Assembly: GCF_000247815.1 (NCBI RefSeq)
Contig: NC_021680.1
Coordinates: 744,001-808,000 of the forward strand
Reading direction: 5' to 3'
Length of the DNA: 64,000 bases
From: Ficedula albicollis
Taxonomy: Eukaryota > Chordata > Aves > Passeriformes > Muscicapidae
The position numbers and the translations under genes were made by a program. Under the pieces are notes generated by a model. The model saw only the letters and a list, made by a program, of their open reading frames with translations. It did not search any database and had not been told where the DNA came from. The first letter of the stretch is position 1. The number at the start of each line of letters is the position of its first letter. Positions 1 to 11,500 of this stretch are shown here, piece by piece.

Positions 1-2163
1 ATTTCAAACTGCAGCTTCTTACTCCCTAAATATTTATGTGGAAGTGGTAGGAATGAGTTCCACGTAAGATTCATAGAAATAACTGAAGTTAATCCAACCT
101 TCCATTTGAGTGGAGAAGCCAGAAGCAAACTGACATTCGTGGCTCTCTTACCTCTAACAAGCCATTTCTCATAGACTGGTCAAACCAAAGGGATCCAGGT
201 CCAACAACACCATGGATAGTAAGAAGGAGCCACAATAGTCTCATGTCAAAGACTTTCCTCCCATTTCTTCTCCTCGGATCATGAAGTTGATCACTCTGTT
301 TTCCAGCAGAACTTCAGGCACTTTATGAAAGTATTAAATGGCTCCTTTTCAACCCCCAAGGCACGAGGACAATCCAGATGTACCAGGGCAGGACAGGGAA
401 CTTCCCACCCTTTATCCAACCCCAGAGAATGGCTGTCTCAGTCACCCCAAGACATTGGCACCAAATCCCATATGGCCTGGAGGGTCCCTGACCAGTCTGG
501 CACCCTCATATTATCCAGCTGGAATCCCACCACCCACTATGCCACAACCTTCCCTTGCATCTACCACCGCCTCAACAGCTGGCAGCAGGTGTGAACAATT
601 ATCACCCAAATTCTGGATGAAGTACAACGTGATATAATTATCACTCTAATGGCATTTCAAGACTATCACCATGGCTGGAAGTAAAACTTCAGCTGAGTGA
701 GTTTAATAAGCATATCTAACGTAATATTTGCAGGGAAGGGCAGGCTGGCTTTAGGAAGGATTACGGTAGCTTTGCAGCTTTGCGTGGCTTTACATGGGAT
801 ATTTCACATGCAACAGATAAAGCAGGATGAGCCCATGATAACTGCAAACCCCAGTCGTGGCAGAAGCCTGTAATGCTCCCTCCCATCTCCTGTTAAGTAG
901 GAGATTACACGCTCAGAGACTGGGTGGCACTGGATCCTTGCTCTGGTTGTCTCCTCGGTGGTGGCAGCCAGCAGGGTCCCCATCCTCTGGGTCACGGCCA
1001 GGCGCTGTGTCATCTGCCAGGCAGACAGCTGAAACCTGCTGAAGGCATTGCATCGCTCTCCACCAGTCCACAGCAGGCTCCAGATCTGCAAGATCCAGCC
1101 TCCTTGAAGGTGCTCCCTCATCTTTGTCCACTCTCTGGACGGGAACAGATCCCAGAGGGACCTGGGATTGGCTCGCAGGAGCCCAGCTTTGGGTGCACCA
1201 GCTCCACATGGTGTGGTGAATCCATATGCCCTCTGCACTTAATGCCTTCCCCAGCCCAGGAGCCTTCACCAGCTCTGACTCAATGGCTTGGACCTCCAGA
1301 AGCAGCCAGGCACCTCGAGTCTTGTGCTTCCCTCCAGTGTGAATTGGTGCCAAGGGAGCAGTGGGCAAGGAGTCACCAGGGATTTTCGTCTGATTCACAC
1401 ACCCACAGGGATGGAAGTCACAGGGAAGGCAGGTGATTGCACAACAGCTCAAGGGATCTGATGTACCTGTCCAAGCCCTGAAACACCCAGCCACAGGGTG
1501 CCAGGAAGTGAGGGGTTTATTCAGGTTCAGAAACCTTCCTAAACTTAACAGATATCCAAAATTATTCTTTATGAAGGACTGAAAAAAAACAGAAAAGAGC
1601 TTTGCAAGTCTCAAATTCCAGTGTGGTTATCCAAAGCAGAAGGTGCTGTCAGCACCTGAGAACCCAGACAGCCCTGGGGCCAGCCAGGCCTTAGGTAATA
1701 CCCTACATAAAGCTCCTGCCTTCACGTGCTGCCCCGGAGAGCTCCTTGGAAATGCTGCCTTACTGCCTTGAGATGCATCAGGCTTTGCTCAGCTTTGAAC
1801 CACCGGGTCACCTTGTTGTTAATTAATGCACCACTAAAATTATGTTTGGGGGCTACTAAGGTTTATTGGGTAGAAAATTATTTCAAATACAGAGAGCAGG
1901 CAGTAAAGTCTGGAAATATGTTTTCAAGTATAAAGCTAATTGCTACAAGGAATCCCTGCGGGATCCATTTGGAGCCCTTGCTTTTTTATTTCCTTTCTCC
2001 GTTAACAGCCTGGCCAAGGTTTGTAGAACAGCAAATGCACAAGTGATTGCTGGTGGTGTGGTGCCCTGCATGCTGGCAGCTGGCACAGGGGGGATCCACA
2101 AGTCTCTACAGTAGTCCTCAGCCACATGCCCTGTCACAGCAGAGCAGGGCAGCCTGGCAACCA
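1..2163. other. Unique-looking non-coding stretch, no gene seen
   Basis: I find no gene here. Open frames on both strands overlap one another between about 800 and 1610 (up to 233 codons), which is what moderately GC-rich non-coding DNA with few TA-containing stops produces. None has both splice sites and recognisable protein content. A splice-donor-like site on the minus strand near 150 (TTAGAG followed by GTAAGA) stands alone. The stretch is probably intronic or intergenic. Confidence 0.6.
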
Positions 2164-2445
2164 GAAAATCATGGAATTGTTAATGTTGGGAAGGACCTTT
2201 AAGCACTGAAAAACCCACCAAGTGCCCATTTTTTGAACACTTCCAAGAATGATGATTCGACATTTGCTGCTCTAATGCTCAACCATTTTTTCACTGAAAA
2301 AATGTTTTCCAATATCCAATCTAAACCTTCTCTGGAGCCACTTGAAGACATCTCCTGTGGTCCTGTCACTTGTTACCTTGGTGGCAACCTTGCTGGATTC
2401 AGCTCTGCTCTCATCTGTAGAGCTACTTGTCATCCTTCTGTTCTC
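2164..2445 (-). mobile_element. CR1 LINE fragment (3' part), minus strand
   Basis: Read on the plus strand, the fragment opens with the reverse complement of the CR1 3' end (AAAATCATGGAATTG, then GTTGGGAAGGACCTTTAAG). It continues with the reverse complement of the usual upstream part: ATCCAATCTAAACCTTCTCTGG, a gap, then CCTGTCACTTGTTACCTTGG. CR1 is the dominant avian non-LTR retrotransposon, and its copies are usually 5'-truncated, as here. Divergence is moderate. It includes no intact reverse-transcriptase reading frame and is an inactive fossil. Confidence 0.78.
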
Positions 2446-4027
2446 TGAATGAGTCCAATGAGCCATGGAAGAAGCCTATCCCACCCTCCTGCTGACATGG
2501 GTGTTTCTGGAGAGGAACCCCAAGAAAGGGATCTGCTGCTCCCAGGAAAGCCTCGTGCAAGTCCCACAGACACGCCAGTGCTGGCAACTGCACTTGGAGT
2601 CATTATGAAGCAAAACTATCCAGATGTAGCCTTGAAAGTGAGACTGGCCTAAGGCCAGACTTGTGACCAAAGGAATTTGCTTCAACATCCCAGAGACTCC
2701 AAAGTACCTATTTGTCTGAGAAAAGATGTCCTGCCTGATATCCTGCAGGTCTCCAGCCATCCCAGTAGGAAGGAGTGAGTCCTCATTTCCAGGAAGGGAT
2801 CCATTCCTCGCAGGTGTATGTAACGTAAAATAAAACTGCAGTAACTTCCCAGGCCAGGCTCAGCCACAACTGGATCAGGAAGGGCCAAGAAGGGTTACCT
2901 TGCTGAGCATCTCATGAGGGTGCTGAGAGGCAGGAGCTCCCTGGCTCCCAAACCCCAAGGCCAGGCCTTGCTGCCCTGCCCCAGGCAGGGACACCACACT
3001 GCTGGAGAAGTGTTTGCACAAGCCTAAGTGCTTTTCTGGACCACAGCCCGAGTGGACTGAGGGGGCTTGAGTGGCACAGATGGCATTTTTCTTCTTTCTT
3101 TTTGGTTTTGGTTTTGATTTTGTTTTTTTTTTTTTTTTTCCCCTGATGGTGCCCTCTGAGATGTAAGTGCACAGTGGTGACCCAGACAGGTGCCTTTTCT
3201 GGACACACCTGGAACAGTTTTTTTCATAAAACCATCTTGTTCCCCACTCAGTTTGGTAATGGGGGAACACACTGAACTGCCTTACTTGCTATGTTCAGCC
3301 ACTACTTTGCTCTAGTTAATTTTGCTTCCTAGAAGAAGCATCTCTCCCTCTAATTGCTCCTTACTCCAGTGCCTCTGAGGCATGCAAGGTTCCAACACAA
3401 GCCAGGCATCAAGATCCTGCTCCTGGTCTGGGCTCGGAGGGTCTGGATAGCAGCAGGGCCACCAAGGAATGTGGAGGTCTGCTCACCCATCACCTGGAGA
3501 GTTTGGTGGTCCAAGCCTGTCACAGCCACAAGGGCAGGCTGGAATCACTCAGAAATTGGGATTTGCTGGCGCTGCCTCTTCCCCTAGGGAAGCAGCTGCC
3601 CTGGGAGCGTGACAGCAGCCAGCAGTGCTGCGGAGGAGATGCTCCATCTCCCACCGAGCTGGCCAGCACAGATAAATTAAAACGGTGCCATGCTGCCCAC
3701 CCACTCTCTAGAATTTCCCCTTCCAGAAAATACTAACAGAAAAAACCCATTTCACAGCCAAAACCCCTCATTTTTAAAAAAATATAGCCATTTGTGGTGA
3801 AGTAGGCTGTGTCCAGCAATCATGGCCAGGCTCTGGCTGTCACTGCTGACTCAATCCTTGCTATATTTGGAATACAAAACCAAATAATTTAATCACCACT
3901 GGATTTTGTTTCAGTTCCCGCTCCCATGGCTGTCTCTCCTGCCTGGACCAAAGGCTTGTGAGGCAGGAACTGGCTCTCCCTAAGAGAATCTCCTGTTGCT
4001 GCTCTGGCCAGCCTCCACTGGGGCTGT
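2446..4027. other. Unassigned stretch with a T17 tract
   Basis: No gene is seen. It holds a T-rich tract (about 3090-3139) ending in 17 consecutive T (3123-3139), which could be the reverse complement of a retroposed A-tail or a simple homopolymer. On the minus strand a 24-nt segment at about 2900-2923 has a splice-like acceptor (CTCCTGCCTCTCAG) and donor (CAAG then GTAACC), but at that length it is most likely chance. Confidence 0.5.
3123..3139. repeat. Poly-T homopolymer (T17)
   Basis: Seventeen consecutive T follow a T/G-rich lead-in of TTTGG and TTTTG units. There is no recognisable retrogene body or target-site duplication on either side. Confidence 0.9.
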
Positions 4028-4106
4028 CCTGCGCAGGGCCAGGAGTTGGACTCAATGATCCTTATGGGTCCCTTCCAAGTCAGAATATTCTGTGATTCTA
4101 TGACTC
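4028..4106 (+). mobile_element. CR1 LINE 3' terminus, plus strand
   Basis: The sequence carries the CR1 3' hallmark: GGAGTTGGACTCAATGATCC, then TGGGTCCCTTCCAAGTCAG, then ATTCTGTGATTCTATGA. The terminal octamer-like repeats and the downstream boundary fit a plus-strand insertion truncated to roughly its last hundred bases. The 5' boundary is not clear and could lie 20-30 bases further left. Confidence 0.85.
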
Positions 4107-7086
4107 TGTGGCAGGGATGCTTCTGCCATTAGTAGCCAAGTGAGGCGACACATACACTTGGAAGCAAAACACAGTTCCAAGACATCTTCCTCTGCTGCGG
4201 CCCACGTTAGGCAGCACGGTGCCCAGTCGGCATCACCTCACCGTGCAATTAGTGTGAGGTCATAAACCTCTCCTTTAGCTGTGCTCTGAGCATGGAGCTG
4301 CTGCTCACAGGCTCCCCGACCTGCAGTTCAAACAGCTTGGTCTCTGCCTTGGCAGCAGGAGCACGAAACGCTTTGAAATGCAGATCCTGCCCCGCTTTGT
4401 TCCCGCGTCTTTGTAGGTGCCACATTTACAACAGCCTCACATCTTGATCACTGGCCTTACACCAAGGCCCCCTGCACCGTCCGCCTGTGATGAGCTCTTG
4501 TTAGTGCTCAGGACCACGCAATCCCCAGGAGCCTGTTGCTTCCTCAGCTGCTCCTGGCTAACGCTCAGCAGGGAGATGTGGTGGTGCAAAGCCCGGGGTC
4601 AGCAGCAGCCGGACGGATCAGAGGATGCTTTTTTCAAGTTCAAGTCCTCGGTTCAGAAAGCTGCTCACAGGAGCAGCAGTTCACGTGTCTATCCTGGTGC
4701 CATCGCGGGGGAGATCACGAATGAGAGAAAATTACTGCTCATGCACCAGCAGCTGGAGACATCAGCCCCCCTCCTGGCACGGGCAATCCTTTCACAGCAG
4801 GAAGCCACATCCAGAGAGCTTAGATGGAGATGGATTTGGGATCCCCACGCTGCTGATCACCTCCCCCCCGTGCAGGTGTCTGCCCCAGCCTGTCTCCCCT
4901 GTCCTCGAGCAGCGAGCTCAAGCTGCCAAGGGGAATGTGGCTCCCAGTCTGCTGGCAGACGCCCCATCCTTTTCAATTACATGCAGTCCAATTCCCATCA
5001 TGAGGAGGGGAGCCAGGAGGAAATGCCATCGAAGTCAGCGCAGTCGTGCTGCATAGTCTGAAAGGAGCAGGGGGAGATGCTAAGCCTGGCCTACACACAT
5101 CATCCAGGTCCCTTATATCTGCCCCATGTCAGCTCAATCCTCATTTAAATTTATGGCATCCATTCCCAAATTAGCAGGACGTGTTTATAATTAATAAGAG
5201 GGACGTGGGGAGATGTGTCCTTTTTTCTTCTTTAAAGCCAAACATCAGACAGTGTTCCGGCCTCTGCTCCCTGTGATGCAAAGCCTGCTCCAAAACCTGG
5301 TCCCCAGCTGCCAGCCTAAAAGCCAAACCACAGGGCCTTGACCCCAGCGAACATTACACCACGCAGACTGATTCAAACTTTTCCCAGGTTAAAGCCTTAA
5401 TGGTCCATGGGCTTGGAGCCCTCAGCCCAGCTGAGCGCACTCACAGAAGTGGGCACCAGCACTGCACACTCTGGGGTGCAGCCAACACACCCCAAAACTT
5501 TGGCAGCCGCCAGCCCAGGGAATAGATGCTACAGGGCTGTTCCTGCTGGCCCAACTCCCACATGAGAGGAATGAGCTCCTTTTCAGTGCCTGTCCTCGCC
5601 CCAGGCTTAGGGCAGCATGGAAGGGCAGATCAGGATATCCAGCAGCCACCCAGGATTTTCATCCCAGCACATCTGTTGGACCTGGAGACATGGCCATGCC
5701 CCAGGCTGTCAGATAAGCCCCTGGGAAGTCCAAAAGCCACCACTGTAATGTGGAATGGGAAGCAATCAAGGAAGATAAACAGCTCTGTGAATCTCCTAGG
5801 GCCCTGAAATAGCAGAGGAATTATTTCAGAAAACTGTAAGATCTGCAGAAGCCTCCAGGCACCATAAGGAAGCTAAACAAAGCCCTGTGCTCCCTGTTGG
5901 CTGACCAGGGAAATTGCTCCCTGTTCCCAGATGCAATTCCAGCTGTGGCCACTCTCCACCACCTCAGGGAGAGACAGGACCGCCACCAAACCCAGGAACC
6001 AAATTAGGCACCAAGAGAGACGAGGATTCCTCCCTGGACTCTGCAGAGGACAGCAGACACCGTGCAGTGAGGGATTAACACATGGCAAAGACAGCATAAA
6101 CAAAGATCCATCCAGTCTCGCTTCAGCACACAAGGTACCCAAGGACTTTCCCCTCTGGAAAGGCTCTGAATGAATAATCCTTCCCATGAATATTGAGAGC
6201 TATCTTGAAACAGTGGCTGTCTCTTCCCACACACCAGCCCTTTTGAAGGCCACTCCAGAAGGATCTCTTTCAAGCATTAGAAATTGCTTTTAAAATCCTG
6301 TCTGAATTTATTTATGGCCAGCTTATAACATAGGGCTGCACCTTTCCTGACCAGAGTCCTCACAAAAGTCAATGCATTAACAACTGGATGTCTTTTAAAT
6401 CCTACTGGGGGTTACACCTAATCCCACTTCCTATAGAAAGTCTGGGACACAGCCAAAGGATTTGCCCTGTCCTGAATGGAGACCTCTGATAGGACACCCA
6501 GCCCCCTCCTTCCTCTCGGGAGGAGCAGGGAGGGAGAGCGACTGGATATCTCAAAGCCTACTTTAATGCCCCAAAAAGATGTATTTGCAGACTTTGTGGC
6601 TGAAACACCATCAATTTTTATTTCTCCTGCCCCGAGGCTATTTTGGGTTTGTCTGCCTCGGAGACCAAGCCAGCAGAACACAGCCCTTCCTGCGTGCAGA
6701 GGCTGATGCCAACTGAGCCCAGGCGCCTGGGGTGGGAAAAGGTCCCTGCTTCCTGCAGGAGGGCATGGCTGCCCTTCCAGCCCATCCCACAGGGGTTATG
6801 GATCTTCTTTAAGCTCCCCCCTGCTTTTTAAGTGATTTCTAACTCCCACTTCATCTCAGCAAAGACCATTAAGCTTCTGAGATCTCTTGGAAACCTAAAT
6901 AAAAAGTCAGAGACTATCAAGAGATTTGCTGCCAGTGGTGGAAGGAAATGCTATCCATCCCCAGGATTAGATGCTGAGGGGGTAGAAAAGCAGTGCCAAG
7001 CCTCTGGGACCTTCTGGACGTACACAGAGTGTCAGGGTGGCTGGGACCTGGCCTCCAGAAGGACACCACAGACAAACAGAGATCGG
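4107..7086. other. Unassigned unique stretch
   Basis: No gene or repeat is recognised. The longest open frame (4417-5061 plus, 214 codons) is interleaved with another frame across the same bases. It shows no domain, no promoter and no splice context, so I do not call it a gene. Composition alternates between GC-moderate and AT-rich patches, as in avian introns. Confidence 0.55.
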
Positions 7087-7811
7087 GGACCATCTTTCAT
7101 AAGGACACAGGAATTCAGAGGGTCCTTCCACCCCAGTAAAAGTTTGGGATTTAGATGCTCGGCGATATGGTTGAAACAATTTCCTTGATCTTTTATTACC
7201 CTGGTAAATAATTTATTGGGACAGGCATTTTAAAAAATCCCATAAAAGACCTATAAAACATATTTATCACACAAAAAACCCCGCTCCTTGGCTCCAACCA
7301 ACAAGCTGAAAACTTGTTTGTATACTTCACTGCACATAAAGTAACCAATACCTTGTGACAGCTTTAAGCTTTTTAAAAGCTCTCTCCCTGCTGCTTTTTA
7401 TTTCCATTTTTCTCTTTGTGAATTCACAAGGTAAAAAAGAAGAACCCACCACAACAGGAGAGGCTTCTGCTCTTGGACAGATATTGAGAGTCAGGAACTG
7501 CCTTCCCAGTTTTCTTACACCTGGAAAATGTAACAAATGACGCTTCTTTTGGCTGAAAAACACAAAGTTGTGGTTATTCAGAGTTCGTTGGGGCGTAGGG
7601 GTTGGCAGATGTACACAGAGGGATGATGAGTGTGTGGCTGAGGTGGCAGTGGTACAGGCTCTTGGAGCCTCAGTTTCTCCCCTGAGATCAGGAGCACTTC
7701 TGTCATCGCCTGCTGGCAGAGGGCAGGGTTCCTTTTTTTGTCCAAGCCTTGAATAAATGGAGAATTCAAACAAAAGGCTGAGGAATGAGTTTTCCCATCC
7801 AAAACATGCAG
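7087..7811. repeat. 725-bp direct duplication, copy 1
   Basis: This block recurs at 7818-8542 at an offset of 731. I found no mismatch when reading the two side by side, and small open frames in both copies translate identically. It begins at GGACCATCTTTCATAAGG and ends at AAAACATGCAG. The content is AT-rich single-copy-like sequence with no element I recognise. Identity this high means either a very recent tandem event or a false duplication in the assembly. Confidence 0.93.
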
Positions 7812-7817
7812 ACACCT
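7812..7817. other. 6-bp spacer between duplicated blocks
   Basis: The bases ACACCT separate the two 725-bp copies and match neither the start of the block nor its right flank. A short non-matching insert fits end-joining during a real duplication, or a junction made when two overlapping assembly segments were concatenated. Confidence 0.8.
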
Positions 7818-8542
7818 GGACCATCTTTCATAAGGACACAGGAATTCAGAGGGTCCTTCCACCCCAGTAAAAGTTTGGGATTTAGATGCTCGGCGATATG
7901 GTTGAAACAATTTCCTTGATCTTTTATTACCCTGGTAAATAATTTATTGGGACAGGCATTTTAAAAAATCCCATAAAAGACCTATAAAACATATTTATCA
8001 CACAAAAAACCCCGCTCCTTGGCTCCAACCAACAAGCTGAAAACTTGTTTGTATACTTCACTGCACATAAAGTAACCAATACCTTGTGACAGCTTTAAGC
8101 TTTTTAAAAGCTCTCTCCCTGCTGCTTTTTATTTCCATTTTTCTCTTTGTGAATTCACAAGGTAAAAAAGAAGAACCCACCACAACAGGAGAGGCTTCTG
8201 CTCTTGGACAGATATTGAGAGTCAGGAACTGCCTTCCCAGTTTTCTTACACCTGGAAAATGTAACAAATGACGCTTCTTTTGGCTGAAAAACACAAAGTT
8301 GTGGTTATTCAGAGTTCGTTGGGGCGTAGGGGTTGGCAGATGTACACAGAGGGATGATGAGTGTGTGGCTGAGGTGGCAGTGGTACAGGCTCTTGGAGCC
8401 TCAGTTTCTCCCCTGAGATCAGGAGCACTTCTGTCATCGCCTGCTGGCAGAGGGCAGGGTTCCTTTTTTTGTCCAAGCCTTGAATAAATGGAGAATTCAA
8501 ACAAAAGGCTGAGGAATGAGTTTTCCCATCCAAAACATGCAG
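7818..8542. repeat. 725-bp direct duplication, copy 2
   Basis: This is the second copy of the 7087-7811 block, apparently identical. It then runs into sequence found only once (from CAGCCAGAGGC at 8543). The sharp right edge at 8542 and sharp left edge at 7087 show that only this block was copied. Confidence 0.93.
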
Positions 8543-11500
8543 CAGCCAGAGGCACCAAAGCTTTTTGCATTCCCTTGGACACAGAGGATCCAGTTGGATG
8601 AAGCCTAGCCAGCAGGATGAGAGCTCAGCCTGCTGCCAAAGGACGAAACCAGAACCCAAACCACATTCATTACTGCAGGCAGGATTCCTGGTGCCAGGCA
8701 GTCGCACAGATCCAGAGGCAGACCTTCCACATCCCCTGCACGGTGCCACAAAGCCAGACCTCGTCTGGGACAGCTCTGCCCAGCGAAATGCCAGCAAACA
8801 CAGGTGACCTGGCAAGGGGTGACCGACCTGAGGACGGTCTGAGGTGGGTTGCTCTTCTTCCCAGGAGCAAGGGGAGCTGTGGGAGCAGCAGTGAGGCCAG
8901 ACTGACTCTGGAGCTACCCTGCATCTTCCAAGTGTGCAGAGAAGCACTGGGAGGAGGGGGAGCCCTCTGTCAGCAGAGCTGGCCATCAGGGCTGCCAAGG
9001 CACACAGACAGCCGGCGTGCAGAGAGCCCGCTCCAGATGGCATCTGGCAGAGGGAGCCAGGAGCAGTCTGGGTCACAGTGCTCCCCGTGCAGGACTTGGC
9101 TCTTCCCCATCTCCAGACGTCACCAAAACCCCTCCTCCTGGTCCTGATGGCCACAGGACACAGTATAATCCAGTTTTCAGGGCTTAACTGACACTCCAGC
9201 TGTGCTGCCCCCTTCACAGGGCTTCCCATTCTGCCTTCCCAAAGCCCAAACCAGGCACGTGAGCTACAGCTGCCTTCATACCTGTGTGAGCCAGAGTGCT
9301 CCGTCCACACTGGCTGGTTCTCCATAAAGCTGCTCTCTGCCTCCACCATGTTGTCTACAGGGAGATCAGAGAGTCAGAGCAAACTCAATCAAAAGGGCTA
9401 TTTGATGAGCAAGCTCTGAGAAGGTGCTCAGTGGTCAAAGTAAGCTGGGGCTGGGGTGTCTGCATGCTAGGCATCACTTCTCCCCAGCTCCAGTGCCACG
9501 TTGGTACACTTACAGGGCATGTGAGAGCTGATCCAAGTCAGGGAGGGTTCTCCAGCTCCAGTGCAAGCCAGTCTCCCAAGCAGGTTAAAGCCCAGCAGAG
9601 CACAGCTGGTCTGTGCTGGTGGAGGCTGGGATGGATGGTGTGGATTGGTGGGGCAGGGAGAGCCTTTCCTACCTGATCCCCAATGTTGTTACTTCTCTCT
9701 GACACTTCATCCCCCTCCTAACACTTTCCCTAACGCCAGCAGGACCCCTGGAGCCCAGCTGATGTGGACAGCACTGTGCCCACCACCCCACGCAGCCCAG
9801 CACAGCTCCCAGCAGGACACACCATCCCGGGGGGAGGCCAGCAAGGACCTACCACCCCCAGCAGCACAGCAGGGACATCTGGCTTCCCTCCTTCCTCCTC
9901 ACAGAAGCTCATCACTGCCATCAGTGGAAGGAGGCAAAATGGGCACCACGGTGAGCTGCAGTGTGGACTAGATCTCTCCAGGTTTGCTGGGATGAAGACA
10001 CAGCTGTGGACCTTTTGGCCAGGGAAGACTGTGGACCAGCCCTTCCTGGGACTCCAGGCTCAACTCTGGGGCCTCTCCCACCTTCGCCAAGTCCCACAGC
10101 TCCTCCGGCTGCCACTTCTGAACTGATGAGCACATTAGCAGTTAAGTCCATTTGCAGATTTAAAAGTCAAACCCTGCCACAGGAAATTAAAAGATAATGC
10201 AAAGAATTATTTTTAAAAATTAATCTTTATTACTCTCCACTCCCAAGCTGCTAATAAAAAAAAATGTGTTCCTCATGCAGTCTCTATAAAAACAGGTTAT
10301 AAAGCAGAGGAAGAAAGGGAGGCAGATGTTTTAAAAAGGCATCTTTCATCCCTCCGCCCTGCCTGCCATAACCATCCATCTGCACCTGCGTGTCAGCTCC
10401 CAGCAGTTTCCAACCCAGCCAGCCCCCTTCACCCTGCAAGGCAATTATTCCCCATTTCCATCTGGTCCCCCTTGTCCTCCCTGTTTTACATCTCCAGGAG
10501 CTCAGCAATCCCTGGTCCAGATAGCAGTCTAGAAGGTGGTTTAATGGCACACCCTCCTTGCTCCAGGTATCTCTGAGCCCTGTATAAACCAGGATGAATT
10601 ACAGCTCATTACAGAAAGGGCAGGCGCTTGGGAAGTAAACAACGCAGCTATTACAGATGCCAGCAACAGCTCCACAACACCGGGGCAGGGCTGATACATG
10701 CAGGGAACCATGCCTGAGAGAGAGGTCAAGGATGCTCAGCTGCTCTCAGAAACCAGTGAAGAGGCTGAGAGGGAGGTGGCAATTGCAAGAGTTTCTTCTG
10801 GAAAAGCTTCTTTCTAAGGCTGCAGCAGCTCAGTCCTTGGTTTTCCAGCTGGTGCTGGAGCCCAGGGAGTCAGGTATGGGGCTGAAAACAACTTCTGTGT
10901 CAGGATACCAGAAACAGGTCGGCCAGGTTTTGGTAGGTCCAAGAGCCACCACAACTGAGGAAGAGCACCTAATTTAGCACATGAGAGAGATGAAGAAGCA
11001 AGAGGCAGCAAACCCACCAGCTATGTCCACGCTGCAGTGGAAGAAACAGCCACAGGCACAGATCTGTGTCCCACCAGCCCTCTGGCCAGCCTAGGAGTGT
11101 GCCTGGCCAGGAGAAGATCCACCACCAGTGCTCCTGCCAAAGAAGCGCCCCTGGGTCTGGCAGAAACACAGCCAGGCCAGGAAGGGGCTTCACAAAAAGA
11201 GAGATGAGGGACCAAGAGCTGCTGCATTGCATCACAAGCACAGCATGAAAGCTGCTCCATGCCCACAGCTGGGCAAAGGAGCCAGTTCAGAGCAAACCCC
11301 AGAACACGCCCTGTTGGCTCCATGGGAACTGCAAAGCCAAACCTCCCCATCAGATGAGCAGTTCAAGCACCAAGCCCACCCTCAGGCCTCCCCCAGGCGG
11401 CACACAGTGGGTTAATCCCAGATAAGGCAGCCCTCCACCTTCTCCTCACTGGGGATAAAGGAAGCATTTGGCCTTTTCTGACTCCAGGAGGGGAAGATGC

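Noticed and set aside
31..200. Minus-strand donor-like site near 150 with a 24-nt segment
   Set aside because: The segment is too short and its acceptor is poor. Several such pairs are expected by chance.
804..1614. Overlapping open frames on both strands (144, 170 and 233 codons)
   Set aside because: Three frames open over the same bases indicate low stop density, not coding. No splice-bounded segment stands out.
7355..8487. Small hydrophobic peptide frame (MTALSFLKALSLLLFISIFL start) found in both 725-bp copies
   Set aside because: It looks like a secreted-peptide signal sequence, but both copies are identical because the DNA is duplicated, so recurrence is not evidence of selection. No promoter or Kozak context supports it.
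8309..9349. 346-codon minus-strand open frame
   Set aside because: It crosses the right edge of the 725-bp duplication, repeats part of the frame in the other copy, and has no recognisable domain or gene context. It is stop-poor GC-rich sequence.
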